A stretch of 64,000 bases of DNA from NCBI GenBank assembly GCA_036702865.1, contig DATNQD010000064.1:248001-312000 (forward strand), in the 5' to 3' direction. Both the position numbers and the translations under genes were made by a program. This document shows positions 18,415-26,748 of this stretch, piece after piece. Within the stretch, counting starts at the first letter, position 1. Each line of letters starts with the position of its first letter. The notes beneath the pieces are model-generated. The model had not been told where the DNA came from and did no database searches. It saw nothing but the letters and a program-made list of their open reading frames with translations. Source of the DNA: Trichocoleus sp. GTDB taxonomy: Bacteria; Cyanobacteriota; Cyanobacteriia; Elainellales; Elainellaceae.

Positions 18415-19149
18415 TCAGAGAGGATCAATAATTGGGGGTTGCGGGGGAACTATCTGGAACGCTTCGATGTTTTTAATGACTCTGGATTTACTGGCAGTGA
18501 GATGTCCTTGAATGGCTTGGGCGGCAAAGGTTGAATCGCGCAGCGCGATCGCTTGATAGATTTGCCGATGTTCTGATCGAATCTCCAAAACACCAGGATC
18601 ATGACGAGTCGTTTGCAGGCGCAGCAGTGCCATTTTGTCGAACACTTGATCCAGCAAAAAGACCAGCCAACTGTTACCCGAACTTTCTGCAATCAGTCGA
18701 TGAAAGCGGTAGTCTAAATCGAGCAGTTGTGCTGCACGCTGAGCCGATTCCTGAAGACTTAACAGGGTTTCTGCTTGAGTAATATACTGTTCTAGCTGAT
18801 CGATTTGAGTCCCATTCGCTTGCTGACAAGCTTCCATGACGGCAAGCTGCTCCAATGCCAAGCGACAATCATAAAGCTGCACTGCATCTCCAACCGAAAT
18901 TGCTGTAACCCGCAGTCCACCACTCCCATCTGCCGTCACAAGCCCCTCGCGTTGCAGTTGGCGGATTGCTTCCCGAATTGGAGTCCGGCTAACCTGAAGT
19001 TGTTGAGCCAGTTGGGTTTCAACTAGCCGATCGCCCGGAGCCAGTTCACCAGACAAAATGCTTGTCCGCAAGGCTTCATAGGTCTGCTGGTGTAGCAGCT
19101 TACTTCGCTGAATCGGTGGTGCAGAAAGATTCAAAGCCTCCCTCCTCAC
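18415..19149 (-). CDS. GntR family transcriptional regulator, FadR/FCD subfamily
   Basis: A 244-residue regulator. Residues about 15-85 form the winged helix with the GntR pattern (LSGELAPGDRLVETQLAQQL, then VSRTPIREAIRQLQREGLV). Residues about 95-225 form an FCD ligand-binding domain with the expected acidic and His residues (YRFHRLIAESS, SEHRQIYQAI). It begins the minus-strand unit with the carbamoyl hydrolase and is divergent from the dihydropyrimidinase gene, so it most likely controls both directions in response to a pathway intermediate. A palindrome lies 21 bases upstream of its start. Confidence 0.88.
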   Translation of the reverse strand: MRREALNLSAPPIQRSKLLHQQTYEALRTSILSGELAPGDRLVETQLAQQLQVSRTPIREAIRQLQREGLVTADGSGGLRVTAISVGDAVQLYDCRLALEQLAVMEACQQANGTQIDQLEQYITQAETLLSLQESAQRAAQLLDLDYRFHRLIAESSGNSWLVFLLDQVFDKMALLRLQTTRHDPGVLEIRSEHRQIYQAIALRDSTFAAQAIQGHLTASKSRVIKNIEAFQIVPPQPPIIDPL

Positions 19150-19169
19150 GCTGCTATTCTGCCTGTCGG

Positions 19170-19179
19170 CTGTATACAG
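19170..19179. promoter_or_regulatory. CTGTATACAG palindrome, candidate GntR operator
   Basis: A perfect ten-base palindrome located 20 bases before the GntR start codon, in the divergent GntR/dihydropyrimidinase intergenic region. FCD-type GntR regulators often bind palindromes with a TGTATACA-like core, so this is a good candidate for autoregulation. Binding by this protein is inferred, not shown. Confidence 0.5.
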
Positions 19180-19265
19180 AGCACAGTATGCAAATCGAGA
19201 GCGTGAAACTGTCTTCTACAATACAGTCTCATCTTCAGATGCCGATCGGCTCACAAAACTTTAGA

Positions 19266-19299
19266 TTCACAGCTCAATTCACAGCTCAATTCACAGCAA
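19266..19299. repeat. 12-bp direct repeat TTCACAGCTCAA, 2.8 copies, in the divergent spacer
   Basis: Two perfect copies (19266-19277, 19278-19289) and a partial third (19290-19299) lie head to tail. They sit inside the 478-base spacer between the GntR gene and the dihydropyrimidinase gene. Twelve-base periodicity would place copies on nearly the same helix face, so a regulator site is possible, but simple repeat slippage explains it equally well. The rest of the spacer (19300-19627) is AT-rich and shows no reading frame or other signal that I can support. Confidence 0.6.
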
Positions 19300-19627
19300 C
19301 GGGATCGCCTTCTGCAAAGCGTTTCAGCTAAGTAGAGATTGACTGCAAAGCTCGTTCTAGCACAGCATTACTGTTATCTTTTGTGCGACTACTACAGCAT
19401 AAGCAGCATTAATTTAGATAAAAATAGATACGCTACGCATCAAGAGAAATTACAAGTTATAAAGAAGTATATGGATAAAATGGATCCTTCTAAAAAAATA
19501 GAGTAGTTTGCAAACTTAGGAGCCGCGTCTGCAAGTTGATCGAATCATGACCGTCTCTGAAACACAGAAATATTCAAAATTTCATAAACGATACCAATCT
19601 CAGCAGAACTGCAAAGGAAGAAACTGA

Positions 19628-21040
19628 ATGACTGAGGTGCTGATTAAAGGTGGGCGGATTGTCACAGCCGTTGATGATTATGTTGCAGATATTTTGGTAA
19701 AAGATGGCAGCATTGAAGCGATCGCCCGTGAACTGACTTCAGACAAGGCAGAAATTCATGATGCAACTAACTTACTCGTGATGCCCGGTGGCGTAGATGT
19801 CCATACCCACATGGATTTTCCATTAGGGGATGCGATAACCTGTGATACTTTTGAAACCGGAACGCGATCGGCTGCCTTTGGCGGCACCACCACAATTATT
19901 GACTTTGCACTACAAAAACAAGGCGAAACCCCCAAACACACGCTCGATCAGCGGCTCGCTGTTGCCGAACCTCAAGCCTGCGTAGACTACAGTTTTCACC
20001 TCATTCTGACCCATGTCACACCCGAAACGTTGGCGGAACTGCCCGATCTGGTCAACCGAGACGGCATCTCCAGCTTCAAAATGTTTATGGCATATCCGGG
20101 TGCGTTGATGGTCGAAGATGCAGATATTTTTCGATCGATGCGAAAAGTGGGCACGCATGGCGGCATGATCAATGTTCATGCAGAAAACGGCAGCGTCATT
20201 CAGGTGTTGATTGAAGAAGCCCTGGCGCAAGGCAATACCTCGCCCAAATATCATGCCCTGACTCGACCACGCATCATGGAAGCAGAAGCCACCCACCGAG
20301 CAATTCGTTTAGCAGAGCTGGCAGAAGTTCCGGTTTATATTGTCCATTTGTCGGCAAAAGAGGCACTAGAAGCAGTAGTCGAAGCCCGCGATCGAGGCAT
20401 TCCTGCCTTTGCTGAAACCTGCCCTCACTATTTGTTTCTCACCATTGAAGAGTACGATCGTCCCGGTTTTGAAGCCGCGAAATATGTCATGACGCCTCCC
20501 TTAAGGGAACACGACTGCCAACAAGCATTATGGCGCGGACTCCGGTTTGATGATCTGCAAGTCGTCTCGACCGATCACTGTCCGTTTTGCTTCAATGAAA
20601 ACCCCTACGGCATCAATCGATCAAAGCAGCTCGGACAGGATAACTTTGAGCGCATTCCCAATGGCGCACCCGGTGTCGAGTTTCGGATACCGCTTTTGTT
20701 TGAGGGAGGTGTGAATGCCGATCGCATTTCGCTCAATCGCTTTGTCCAACTCACGGCAACGGCTCCAGCGAAGATGTTTGGGCTATTTCCTCGCAAAGGC
20801 ACGATCGCAGTTGGGAGTGATGCCGATCTGATTTTGTTTGATCCAAAGCAGCCTCATATTCTCAGCGCCAGCACACATCATTCCAATACCGACTATTCCC
20901 TCTATGAGGGACGGCAGATTACCGGGAAAGTGGAGAAAGTCTTCTTGCGCGGCGATCTGGTTGTGGATGGCGATCGATGGCTGGGAAAACCAGGAAATGG
21001 ACGTTTTTTAAAGCGATCGGCGTCAGGCAGAATTTTGTGA
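19628..21040 (+). CDS. hydA: Dihydropyrimidinase / D-hydantoinase
   Basis: A 470-residue cyclic amidohydrolase that opens dihydrouracil/dihydrothymine (or 5-substituted hydantoins) to the N-carbamoyl amino acid. Binuclear-metal residues are visible: His59 and His61 (DVHTHMDF), the Lys151 expected to be carbamylated (SSFKMFMAYPG), His184 (NVHAENG), a His in YIVHLSAKEA, and the Asp in VSTDHCPF. Retention of the YPG and full-length C-terminal beta domain fits dihydropyrimidinase better than dihydroorotase or allantoinase. An aggaag ribosome-binding site precedes the ATG. It is divergent from the GntR-hydrolase unit, and its last 18 bases overlap the end of the convergent histidine kinase gene. 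Confidence 0.9.
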   Translation: MTEVLIKGGRIVTAVDDYVADILVKDGSIEAIARELTSDKAEIHDATNLLVMPGGVDVHTHMDFPLGDAITCDTFETGTRSAAFGGTTTIIDFALQKQGETPKHTLDQRLAVAEPQACVDYSFHLILTHVTPETLAELPDLVNRDGISSFKMFMAYPGALMVEDADIFRSMRKVGTHGGMINVHAENGSVIQVLIEEALAQGNTSPKYHALTRPRIMEAEATHRAIRLAELAEVPVYIVHLSAKEALEAVVEARDRGIPAFAETCPHYLFLTIEEYDRPGFEAAKYVMTPPLREHDCQQALWRGLRFDDLQVVSTDHCPFCFNENPYGINRSKQLGQDNFERIPNGAPGVEFRIPLLFEGGVNADRISLNRFVQLTATAPAKMFGLFPRKGTIAVGSDADLILFDPKQPHILSASTHHSNTDYSLYEGRQITGKVEKVFLRGDLVVDGDRWLGKPGNGRFLKRSASGRIL

Positions 21041-23695
21041 TGATTGGAGCGGAATCCGCACCACAAAGGTAACCAGGTGATCCCCACTTTCCACTGCGAT
21101 CGTGCCTTCTAGCCGCTCAACCAGTTTTTTGACAAGTGCCAACCCTAACCCAGTCCCTTCGTGTTTCCAGGGATCATGGGTGGGGATGCGGTAAAACTTA
21201 TCAAAGATGCGATCGTGCTCCTCGGGTGGAATATCAACCCCCGAATTGCTGATTCGTAAACAAAGGATTGGGCTGTGAGTTTCGGGGGCAATCACCTCAA
21301 CCAGCAGCATAATTGTTTCGTTGGGCGGCGTATACTTACAGGCATTATTCAGCAGCTCTGTCAGAATACGCTCTAGATTCGTCAGGTCAGTTGTCAACAG
21401 CGGCAGATCTGCCGGAATGTGAAGCCGAAGCTGTTGCTGTCTTGACTGAGCACGTTGCATAAATGGTTCGCTAACATGCCTGATCCAAACTGCCGGATCG
21501 ATCGTCGTTAGCATTAGCGGCTCACTATTGGCATCTAAACGAGACAGATCTAGCAGATCGTTAATTAAACAAATTTCTCGCTGACTCTCCTCTTTTAGAA
21601 TGCGGAAATAGCGTGTAATTGTCTGCTCTTCGGTTAATAAATTGAGTTGACTCAGGCAAAGCTCAATCATTTGAGTTGCCATTTTGATATTTGAGATGGG
21701 TGTTCTCAGTTCATGTGAGATTGAACTTAAAAAATTATCTTTTAGGCGATTGAGCCGCTCCAGTTCTATCACCTGGGTTTGAGCAGCATGAAACAGCCGT
21801 GCCTGCCGGATCGCAATTGCACATTGATTCGCAACCTGCTGAATTAAGCGAACCTCTTGCTCTCCATATACTTGTGCTGCTGCCTTATAGAGCCAAAGAT
21901 CGCCTAATACCTGATGCTCCTTCATATGGGGACAAATCAGCGGACAGACAAGAACCGAAAAATGTTCAGCGATCGGGCGAACAGGAGTTCCAGCAATATA
22001 CAATGCACTGTGCCAGCAGAACTGGAGGCATTCCCCTAACATCAACGGCTGATAAATTTCTGGAAAATTTGAAATCGGTACAACGTTACAAGTAGCTGGC
22101 GGCACTTTTTCAACAGTGTATTCATAAGCAATGGTTGAAGTTTGCCGCTGTTCATCATAAATTCCGGTATCGCAGCTATAAATATTGAGTGCAAGCGTAA
22201 GTTCTTGGACTGCGGTTTGCAAAATTTGGGCTTCATCCAAACTATCGCGCACTTTATCTGTAACTCGCTTCAGCGTTGCTTCAAAATCAAATGCTTGTTG
22301 CAGTTGAGCTGTTCTTTGCTGTACCTGAACTTCTAGCGTTGTATTTAGTGTTCGCACCTGTTGATAAAGCTCTGATTGCTGAATTGCAATTCCCACCTGG
22401 GCAGCAATCTGGCTCAACAAACTAATTTCACTATCCTGCCAATGCCGTGGCGTTTCGCAACTGTGCGCCCCCAGCAAACCCCACAACCGATCGTCCTGCA
22501 AAATCGGCACAATTAGATTTGCCCGAACCGTTATAGACGTCAGCAATTCGCGGTAGCAAGATTGAATATTATCTGTTTCAGCATCCTCCACAATCCCAAT
22601 TCGTCCCTGACGATAGAGTTCATGCCAACCATTTCCAAAACAGGGATCATCAATGACCTGATCGAGCAACGGTGGACAGCCAGGACGCACCGACTCCACC
22701 ACAATCTTGCCACTCCAATCTGGATAGAACTGAAAAATCACCACGCGATCGACTGCAAGAAAATGTCGGACTTCAGCGGCGGTTGTTGTCAAAATTTCAG
22801 TCGGCTCAAGCGATTGCCGAATCCGCTGCACAATCATTCCCACTAACCGTTCTCGATCGGCTTGCTGCCGTAACGCTTCACTTGCCTGCTTAAATTCGGT
22901 GATATCTCTGGCAACCACCAGTACAGTTTCAACTCCGGTTGCTCCAAACTCAGGCACAATGCGCGAAGACCAGTACTTTTCTCCCTGGGATGTTACGAAT
23001 GAATAGTCATGATGCCATTCCTCGCCCGTAGCAAAAACATGAGCCATCGCCTGATGCCAAAACGCCACCAGATTAGCTGGAAACCCTAATTCATCATTGC
23101 TTTTACCAATAAAATCAGCCGGAGCAATTCCCACTTCTTGTTCAATGCGAGGATTGATATAGACATAGCGAAACTGCTGATCGAGCCGCATAATGACATC
23201 AGGCGAGTTTTCGACCAGGGCACGAAATTCTTCTTCTCGCTGTCGTGTCAGTTCAGAAAGCTGGCGATCGTCGGTTGTTTGTTGTGTAGGATATGTGACA
23301 GACAGTTCTACCCTTGCAACCCCATAGAGCCAGCCTGCTCTGCCTCGCTTCATCTGCCAGGACAGATACCGATCGCTGCCATCTTGATGCCGCATCCGCG
23401 CCGTAAAACTGCACCGAGATTGACCAATTTTCTTTGCAAGCGTCCGCAGAATGGCTCGAACCGAGGCTCGATCGTCAGGATAAACCCAGTCGAACCAGTT
23501 TTGCAATTGCGCTGATTCAACCTCCCAACCCATCACTGCTTGCCAATTGGGGCTGAGCAACTGTAATCGCCCATCCTCCTCCATAACGCAAAAGAGAGTA
23601 GGAGCAACCTCAAATGCATCCTGCAAAGCTGCCTGTAGCTGTGTAAATTGATGAAGTTGCCCTTCCAGTTGCCGCAAGTAATCTTCGCTTGCCAT
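21023..23695 (-). CDS. Hybrid-free sensor histidine kinase, PAS-PAS-GAF-GAF-HisKA-HATPase; first GAF is cyanobacteriochrome-like
   Basis: About 890 residues from ATG 23695 (a GTG at 23719 would add eight). Order: PAS (about 30-130), PAS (157-272), GAF1 (283-445), GAF2 (473-635), HisKA with phospho-His661 (SISHELRTP), and HATPase with N box (NNACKYTPP) and G boxes. No membrane segment or receiver domain is seen, so it is a cytosolic kinase with an unlinked partner. GAF1 contains DPCF at 350-353 and SCYRELL with Cys380 in the place where phytochromes and cyanobacteriochromes attach bilin. The usual Cys-His is Cys-Tyr here. Light sensing is therefore possible but unproven. GAF2 to the C-terminus is paralogous to the kinase at 34.5-36.8 kb. 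Confidence 0.85.
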   Translation of the reverse strand: MASEDYLRQLEGQLHQFTQLQAALQDAFEVAPTLFCVMEEDGRLQLLSPNWQAVMGWEVESAQLQNWFDWVYPDDRASVRAILRTLAKKIGQSRCSFTARMRHQDGSDRYLSWQMKRGRAGWLYGVARVELSVTYPTQQTTDDRQLSELTRQREEEFRALVENSPDVIMRLDQQFRYVYINPRIEQEVGIAPADFIGKSNDELGFPANLVAFWHQAMAHVFATGEEWHHDYSFVTSQGEKYWSSRIVPEFGATGVETVLVVARDITEFKQASEALRQQADRERLVGMIVQRIRQSLEPTEILTTTAAEVRHFLAVDRVVIFQFYPDWSGKIVVESVRPGCPPLLDQVIDDPCFGNGWHELYRQGRIGIVEDAETDNIQSCYRELLTSITVRANLIVPILQDDRLWGLLGAHSCETPRHWQDSEISLLSQIAAQVGIAIQQSELYQQVRTLNTTLEVQVQQRTAQLQQAFDFEATLKRVTDKVRDSLDEAQILQTAVQELTLALNIYSCDTGIYDEQRQTSTIAYEYTVEKVPPATCNVVPISNFPEIYQPLMLGECLQFCWHSALYIAGTPVRPIAEHFSVLVCPLICPHMKEHQVLGDLWLYKAAAQVYGEQEVRLIQQVANQCAIAIRQARLFHAAQTQVIELERLNRLKDNFLSSISHELRTPISNIKMATQMIELCLSQLNLLTEEQTITRYFRILKEESQREICLINDLLDLSRLDANSEPLMLTTIDPAVWIRHVSEPFMQRAQSRQQQLRLHIPADLPLLTTDLTNLERILTELLNNACKYTPPNETIMLLVEVIAPETHSPILCLRISNSGVDIPPEEHDRIFDKFYRIPTHDPWKHEGTGLGLALVKKLVERLEGTIAVESGDHLVTFVVRIPLQSSQNSA

Positions 23696-24013
23696 TGATT
23701 CTCGATCGATGCGCTCCACAGAAGTATTTTATTTCGAGCGAATGAAATGTAACCCGGGATCGCGAATTCGGCAGATTGATAGCTAAAATTCAAGGGGGCA
23801 GGGGGCAGGGGCTAAAAAGTATCAATAAAGCTGCTGAATGTTCTGCTAGGTCAAATTTTCTCGATTTTTGGGATAACTCCTTGTTTCTAAAATTATGATG
23901 TTTGAAATCTGTTGCCTCATAAATTAAATTTTATGACTCTATTTTGCCAATTTCCCAGTTTTTTGCCTTTGATTTTTTGCCTTTAATCGAACGATCGGCG
24001 GATGAGCGGCAGT
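23696..24013. other. Non-coding spacer with a G-rich short repeat
   Basis: This spacer lies between two minus-strand genes and has no convincing reading frame. It contains a GGGGGCA tandem (three units, about 23794-23812) of the low-complexity type common between cyanobacterial genes. An AT-rich part follows (23880-23990), in which ttttttgcc is repeated (at 23949 and 23967). The spacer holds the promoter of the kinase gene on its left side, but I cannot place a start site. Confidence 0.35.
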
Positions 24014-24652
24014 TTATTGAGGCGGCTGTAGCCACCGCTGCACCACGCTAAAAGATATCTCAGCCAGCAATGCCAGCAGCGCCACAGGAATGGCTCCGAC
24101 TAAAAGAATGGCATTATCGTAAAGAGCAAACCCTCTCACAATAAAGGTTCCCAACCCTCCTGCGCCAATGAAGGCTGCCAGCGTTGCACTCGCAATCACT
24201 TCTACTGTAGCCGTTTTGACCCCTGACAGAACAACGGGTAAAGCAAGCGGCACTTCAATCCATTGCAGAACTTGCTTTGCACTCATGCCCATACCAGAGG
24301 CGGCTTCTCGGATCGTTGGATCAATATTACGGAAAGCAACATCCGTACTGATCAAGATGGGCGGCATTGCCAGCAGGGTCAGGGCGATCGCTGCTGACTG
24401 AAAACTTAAACCAAAATAAGGGATTGCCAAAAACAAAATTGCCAGACTGGGAATCACGCGCAGAGCCGTAAAGCCATTGATCAGAGCCGTTGCCGCCAAG
24501 CGCGATCGAGCACTCCACAACCCCAGAGGCAACCCCGCAACCAAACCGATCGCCATTGGGATCGCGACCAGCAGCAGGTGTTCTTGGAGCGCACGAAGTA
24601 ATTCACTGCTATGGGCTGCTGCATACTCATACGCTTGAGAAAAAACTGCCAT
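24014..24652 (-). CDS. Osmoprotectant (OpuBB/ProW-type) ABC transporter permease, stand-alone
   Basis: A 212-residue permease from ATG 24652, preceded by gaggaa; the longer frame to 24700 would run into the upstream regulator gene. It has five to six hydrophobic segments and the EAA loop typical of glycine betaine/choline importers (EAASGMGMSAKQVLQWIEVPLALP), followed by SGVKTATVEVIASATLAAFIGAGGLG (described here in two halves: the ATVEVIAS part and the GAGGLG end). It begins ten bases after the response-regulator stop, so the two are one transcription unit. No matching ATPase or binding protein is next to it, which is unusual. Confidence 0.83.
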   Translation of the reverse strand: MAVFSQAYEYAAAHSSELLRALQEHLLLVAIPMAIGLVAGLPLGLWSARSRLAATALINGFTALRVIPSLAILFLAIPYFGLSFQSAAIALTLLAMPPILISTDVAFRNIDPTIREAASGMGMSAKQVLQWIEVPLALPVVLSGVKTATVEVIASATLAAFIGAGGLGTFIVRGFALYDNAILLVGAIPVALLALLAEISFSVVQRWLQPPQ

Positions 24653-24662
24653 TTCCTCACCC

Positions 24663-25370
24663 CTAACCTGTTGCGTCTTCAAACTTGTAGCCCACCCCAA
24701 TCACCGTCTTCAGAAAGATTGGATTGGCTGGGTCAGGCTCAATCTTTTTACGAAGTCGCGCTACATGCGTATCAACCACCCGTTCATCCCCATAAAAATC
24801 GCTGCCCCACAGCCGCTCAATCAGTTGGGCGCGGTTCCAAACCCGTCCCGGATAGCTCATAAACGTGGTGAGCAGATCAAATTCGAGCGTGGTGAGGTCG
24901 AGGGTTTCAGGGTCTTGTCCTTCGATCTGGCGCTGAGCAACGCGCTGATCAACATCGGCAGCAAAATGAGGCGTTTGGAACGATCGGCTCTGTCCACCTT
25001 GGCGAAGCGTCCGCCGCAACAGTGCCCGAACTCTGGCAACCAATTCTCTGGGGCTAAAAGGCTTCACCATGTAGTCATCTGCCCCTGTTGACAGCCCAAT
25101 GATGCGATCGATCTCCTCTCCTTTTGCCGTCAGCATCAAAATATAGGGGTCTTTGTTGCCTGGTTTTTGCCGAATCCGCGTACAGATTTCTAGCCCATCC
25201 ATCCCTGGAACCATCAAATCGAGAATGATCAGATCAGGCTGCTGCTCTTGAAACACCTGTAAAGCCGTCAACCCATCGCGACAAGTCCGACAGGAGAAGC
25301 CTTCTTTCTCCAGGTAAAGCTGGATCAGTTGGGCAATTTCCGCTTCGTCTTCAACAATCAAAATTTCCAT
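24663..25370 (-). CDS. OmpR/PhoB-family response regulator
   Basis: A 235-residue two-domain regulator. The receiver domain (1-120) has the acidic pair Glu7-Asp8, phospho-acceptor Asp51 (IILDLMVPGMDG), Thr in LTAKG and Lys in VKPF. The winged-helix DNA-binding domain (about 135-232) shows LTTLEFDLLTTFMSYPGRVW and DERVVDTHVARLRKKI. No kinase gene is adjacent; three kinases lie elsewhere in the window. Its downstream neighbour is the osmoprotectant permease, so control of that permease in response to salt or osmotic change is a reasonable inference. Confidence 0.92.
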   Translation of the reverse strand: MEILIVEDEAEIAQLIQLYLEKEGFSCRTCRDGLTALQVFQEQQPDLIILDLMVPGMDGLEICTRIRQKPGNKDPYILMLTAKGEEIDRIIGLSTGADDYMVKPFSPRELVARVRALLRRTLRQGGQSRSFQTPHFAADVDQRVAQRQIEGQDPETLDLTTLEFDLLTTFMSYPGRVWNRAQLIERLWGSDFYGDERVVDTHVARLRKKIEPDPANPIFLKTVIGVGYKFEDATG

Positions 25371-25764
25371 ATCAAGCTACTGGGGCAAATCAATCTCAAG
25401 ATGACCTTTGCATGTTAAACGCTGCGAATCACCATCTCGGTCACAGCCCTGCTTACAGCACAAGAACCTGAAACCGTTTGTAGAGTCAGCAGCCGTTTCT
25501 TCTATCCTAGTCGCTGCCAGAAGAGAAACGAGAGAGGACAAGATTAAAGCCTTGTTGACTAGCGGCTGTAAGCCTGATTCTGATGATTCGATCGCTCCAT
25601 CTTCATAAACTTTTTTAGACTGTTTTTAGACGATCGATCAACCCAACCCTTATCTACCCCCATGCCCTCTATTTCCGGCTCTCGTTTACCGAAGCGATCG
25701 GCTCAATGCAAGCACTTTGACAAAACTACTCCCCATTTCCTGTCACCTACCCGCTAACCCCTGT
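25371..25764. other. Divergent intergenic region between regulator and deacetylase genes
   Basis: This spacer must hold the promoters of the response-regulator gene (leftward) and the deacetylase gene (rightward). A 66-codon frame on the plus strand (25408-25608) has no ribosome-binding site or protein-like composition and is not called. I see no repeat, hairpin or recognised operator. Confidence 0.35.
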
Positions 25765-26682
25765 ATGGATCTCCCGATCGTTTATCACCCCCACTATGTC
25801 GCCCCACTCCCCCCCGAACACCGCTTTCCGATGGCAAAGTTTCGCTTACTCTCGGAAGCCCTTTTAGCAGATGGAGTTGTTCATCCGTCTCAGTTTCATA
25901 CCCCAGAAAAGCCAGACTTGGAAATGATTCAGTTGGTGCATACGCCTGATTATGTGCGCGGCTACTGTGAGGGCACGCTCGACCCAAAAGCGCAGCGACG
26001 GATTGGGCTACCCTGGAGCCCTGCTTTAGTCAATCGAACCTGTATTGCAGTGGGTGGAACGATTTTGACGGCAAAATTGGCACTGGCGCAGGGATTAGCT
26101 TGCAACACGGCAGGTGGAACGCATCATGCTTTTCCAGACTACGGTTCTGGGTTTTGCATTTTTAATGATTTGGCAATTGCCGCTGCTGTTCTTTTGCAGT
26201 TGGGATCTGTCAAAAAAATCCTGATTGTGGATTTAGATGTGCATCAAGGAGACGGCACTGCCTTTATTTTTCGGCATGATCCGCGTGTGTTTACTTTTTC
26301 AATGCACTGTGAAATCAACTTTCCGGGAACCAAACAGACCAGCGATCTCGATGTGCCTTTACGAGAGGGCATGGAAGATGACGAGTATCTGCAAACGCTG
26401 GCTGCATATTTGCCAGATTTACTCTCACAAGTTAAGCCAGATTTAGTTTTTTATGATGCGGGTGTGGATGTTCACTTGGGCGATCGGCTTGGCAAGTTAG
26501 CCTTGAGCGATCGGGGCTTATTCTGTCGGGAAATGCAGGTTTTGACGACCTGTATCTCTCAGGGCTATCCGGTCGCTTGTGTCATCGGGGGCGGCTATGC
26601 CGAAGATATGAATGCGCTGGTTTATCGCCACTCTCTGCTGCCTCGCGTCGCGGCTGACCTGTACCGCCAATATCGCTTGTGA
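25765..26682 (+). CDS. Histone-deacetylase-family (AcuC/HdaH-like) amidohydrolase
   Basis: A 305-residue zinc amidohydrolase of the HDAC superfamily from ATG 25765 (MDLPIVYHP); a TTG at 25717 would add 16 unlikely residues. Catalytic features are present: GGTHHAFPDYGSGFC with the tandem His, the zinc-binding IVDLDVHQGDGTA, and the C-terminal VIGGGYAED. Bacterial members remove acetyl groups from protein lysines, acetyl-CoA synthetase or acetylated polyamines. The substrate here is not apparent. A 12-base tandem repeat begins at its stop codon. Confidence 0.88.
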   Translation: MDLPIVYHPHYVAPLPPEHRFPMAKFRLLSEALLADGVVHPSQFHTPEKPDLEMIQLVHTPDYVRGYCEGTLDPKAQRRIGLPWSPALVNRTCIAVGGTILTAKLALAQGLACNTAGGTHHAFPDYGSGFCIFNDLAIAAAVLLQLGSVKKILIVDLDVHQGDGTAFIFRHDPRVFTFSMHCEINFPGTKQTSDLDVPLREGMEDDEYLQTLAAYLPDLLSQVKPDLVFYDAGVDVHLGDRLGKLALSDRGLFCREMQVLTTCISQGYPVACVIGGGYAEDMNALVYRHSLLPRVAADLYRQYRL

Positions 26683-26727
26683 GCCTTAGTATGAGCCTTA
26701 GTATGAGCCTTAGTATGAGCCTTAGAT
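26680..26727. repeat. 12-bp tandem repeat TGAGCCTTAGTA, four copies
   Basis: Three perfect units and a fourth with two changed bases run head to tail (26680, 26692, 26704, 26716). The first TGA is the stop codon of the deacetylase gene, and each copy repeats an in-frame TGA. The array ends 21 bases before the exporter ATG. It probably arose by slippage; it lengthens the spacer without adding coding sequence. Confidence 0.85.
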
Positions 26728-26748
26728 TAAGTCATGAATTAAGTAAGC

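Noticed and set aside
19628-21040. Dihydroorotase or allantoinase instead of dihydropyrimidinase
   Set aside because: The carbamylated-Lys context (SSFKMFMAYPG), 470-residue length and adjoining carbamoyl hydrolase fit dihydropyrimidinase/hydantoinase better, although allantoinase cannot be wholly excluded without alignment.
25408-25608. 66-codon plus-strand frame in the regulator/deacetylase spacer
   Set aside because: TTG start, no ribosome-binding site, composition like random translation.
26680-26727. CRISPR-like array
   Set aside because: The repeat units are contiguous 12-mers with no spacers. The same holds for the arrays at 46323 and 48045.
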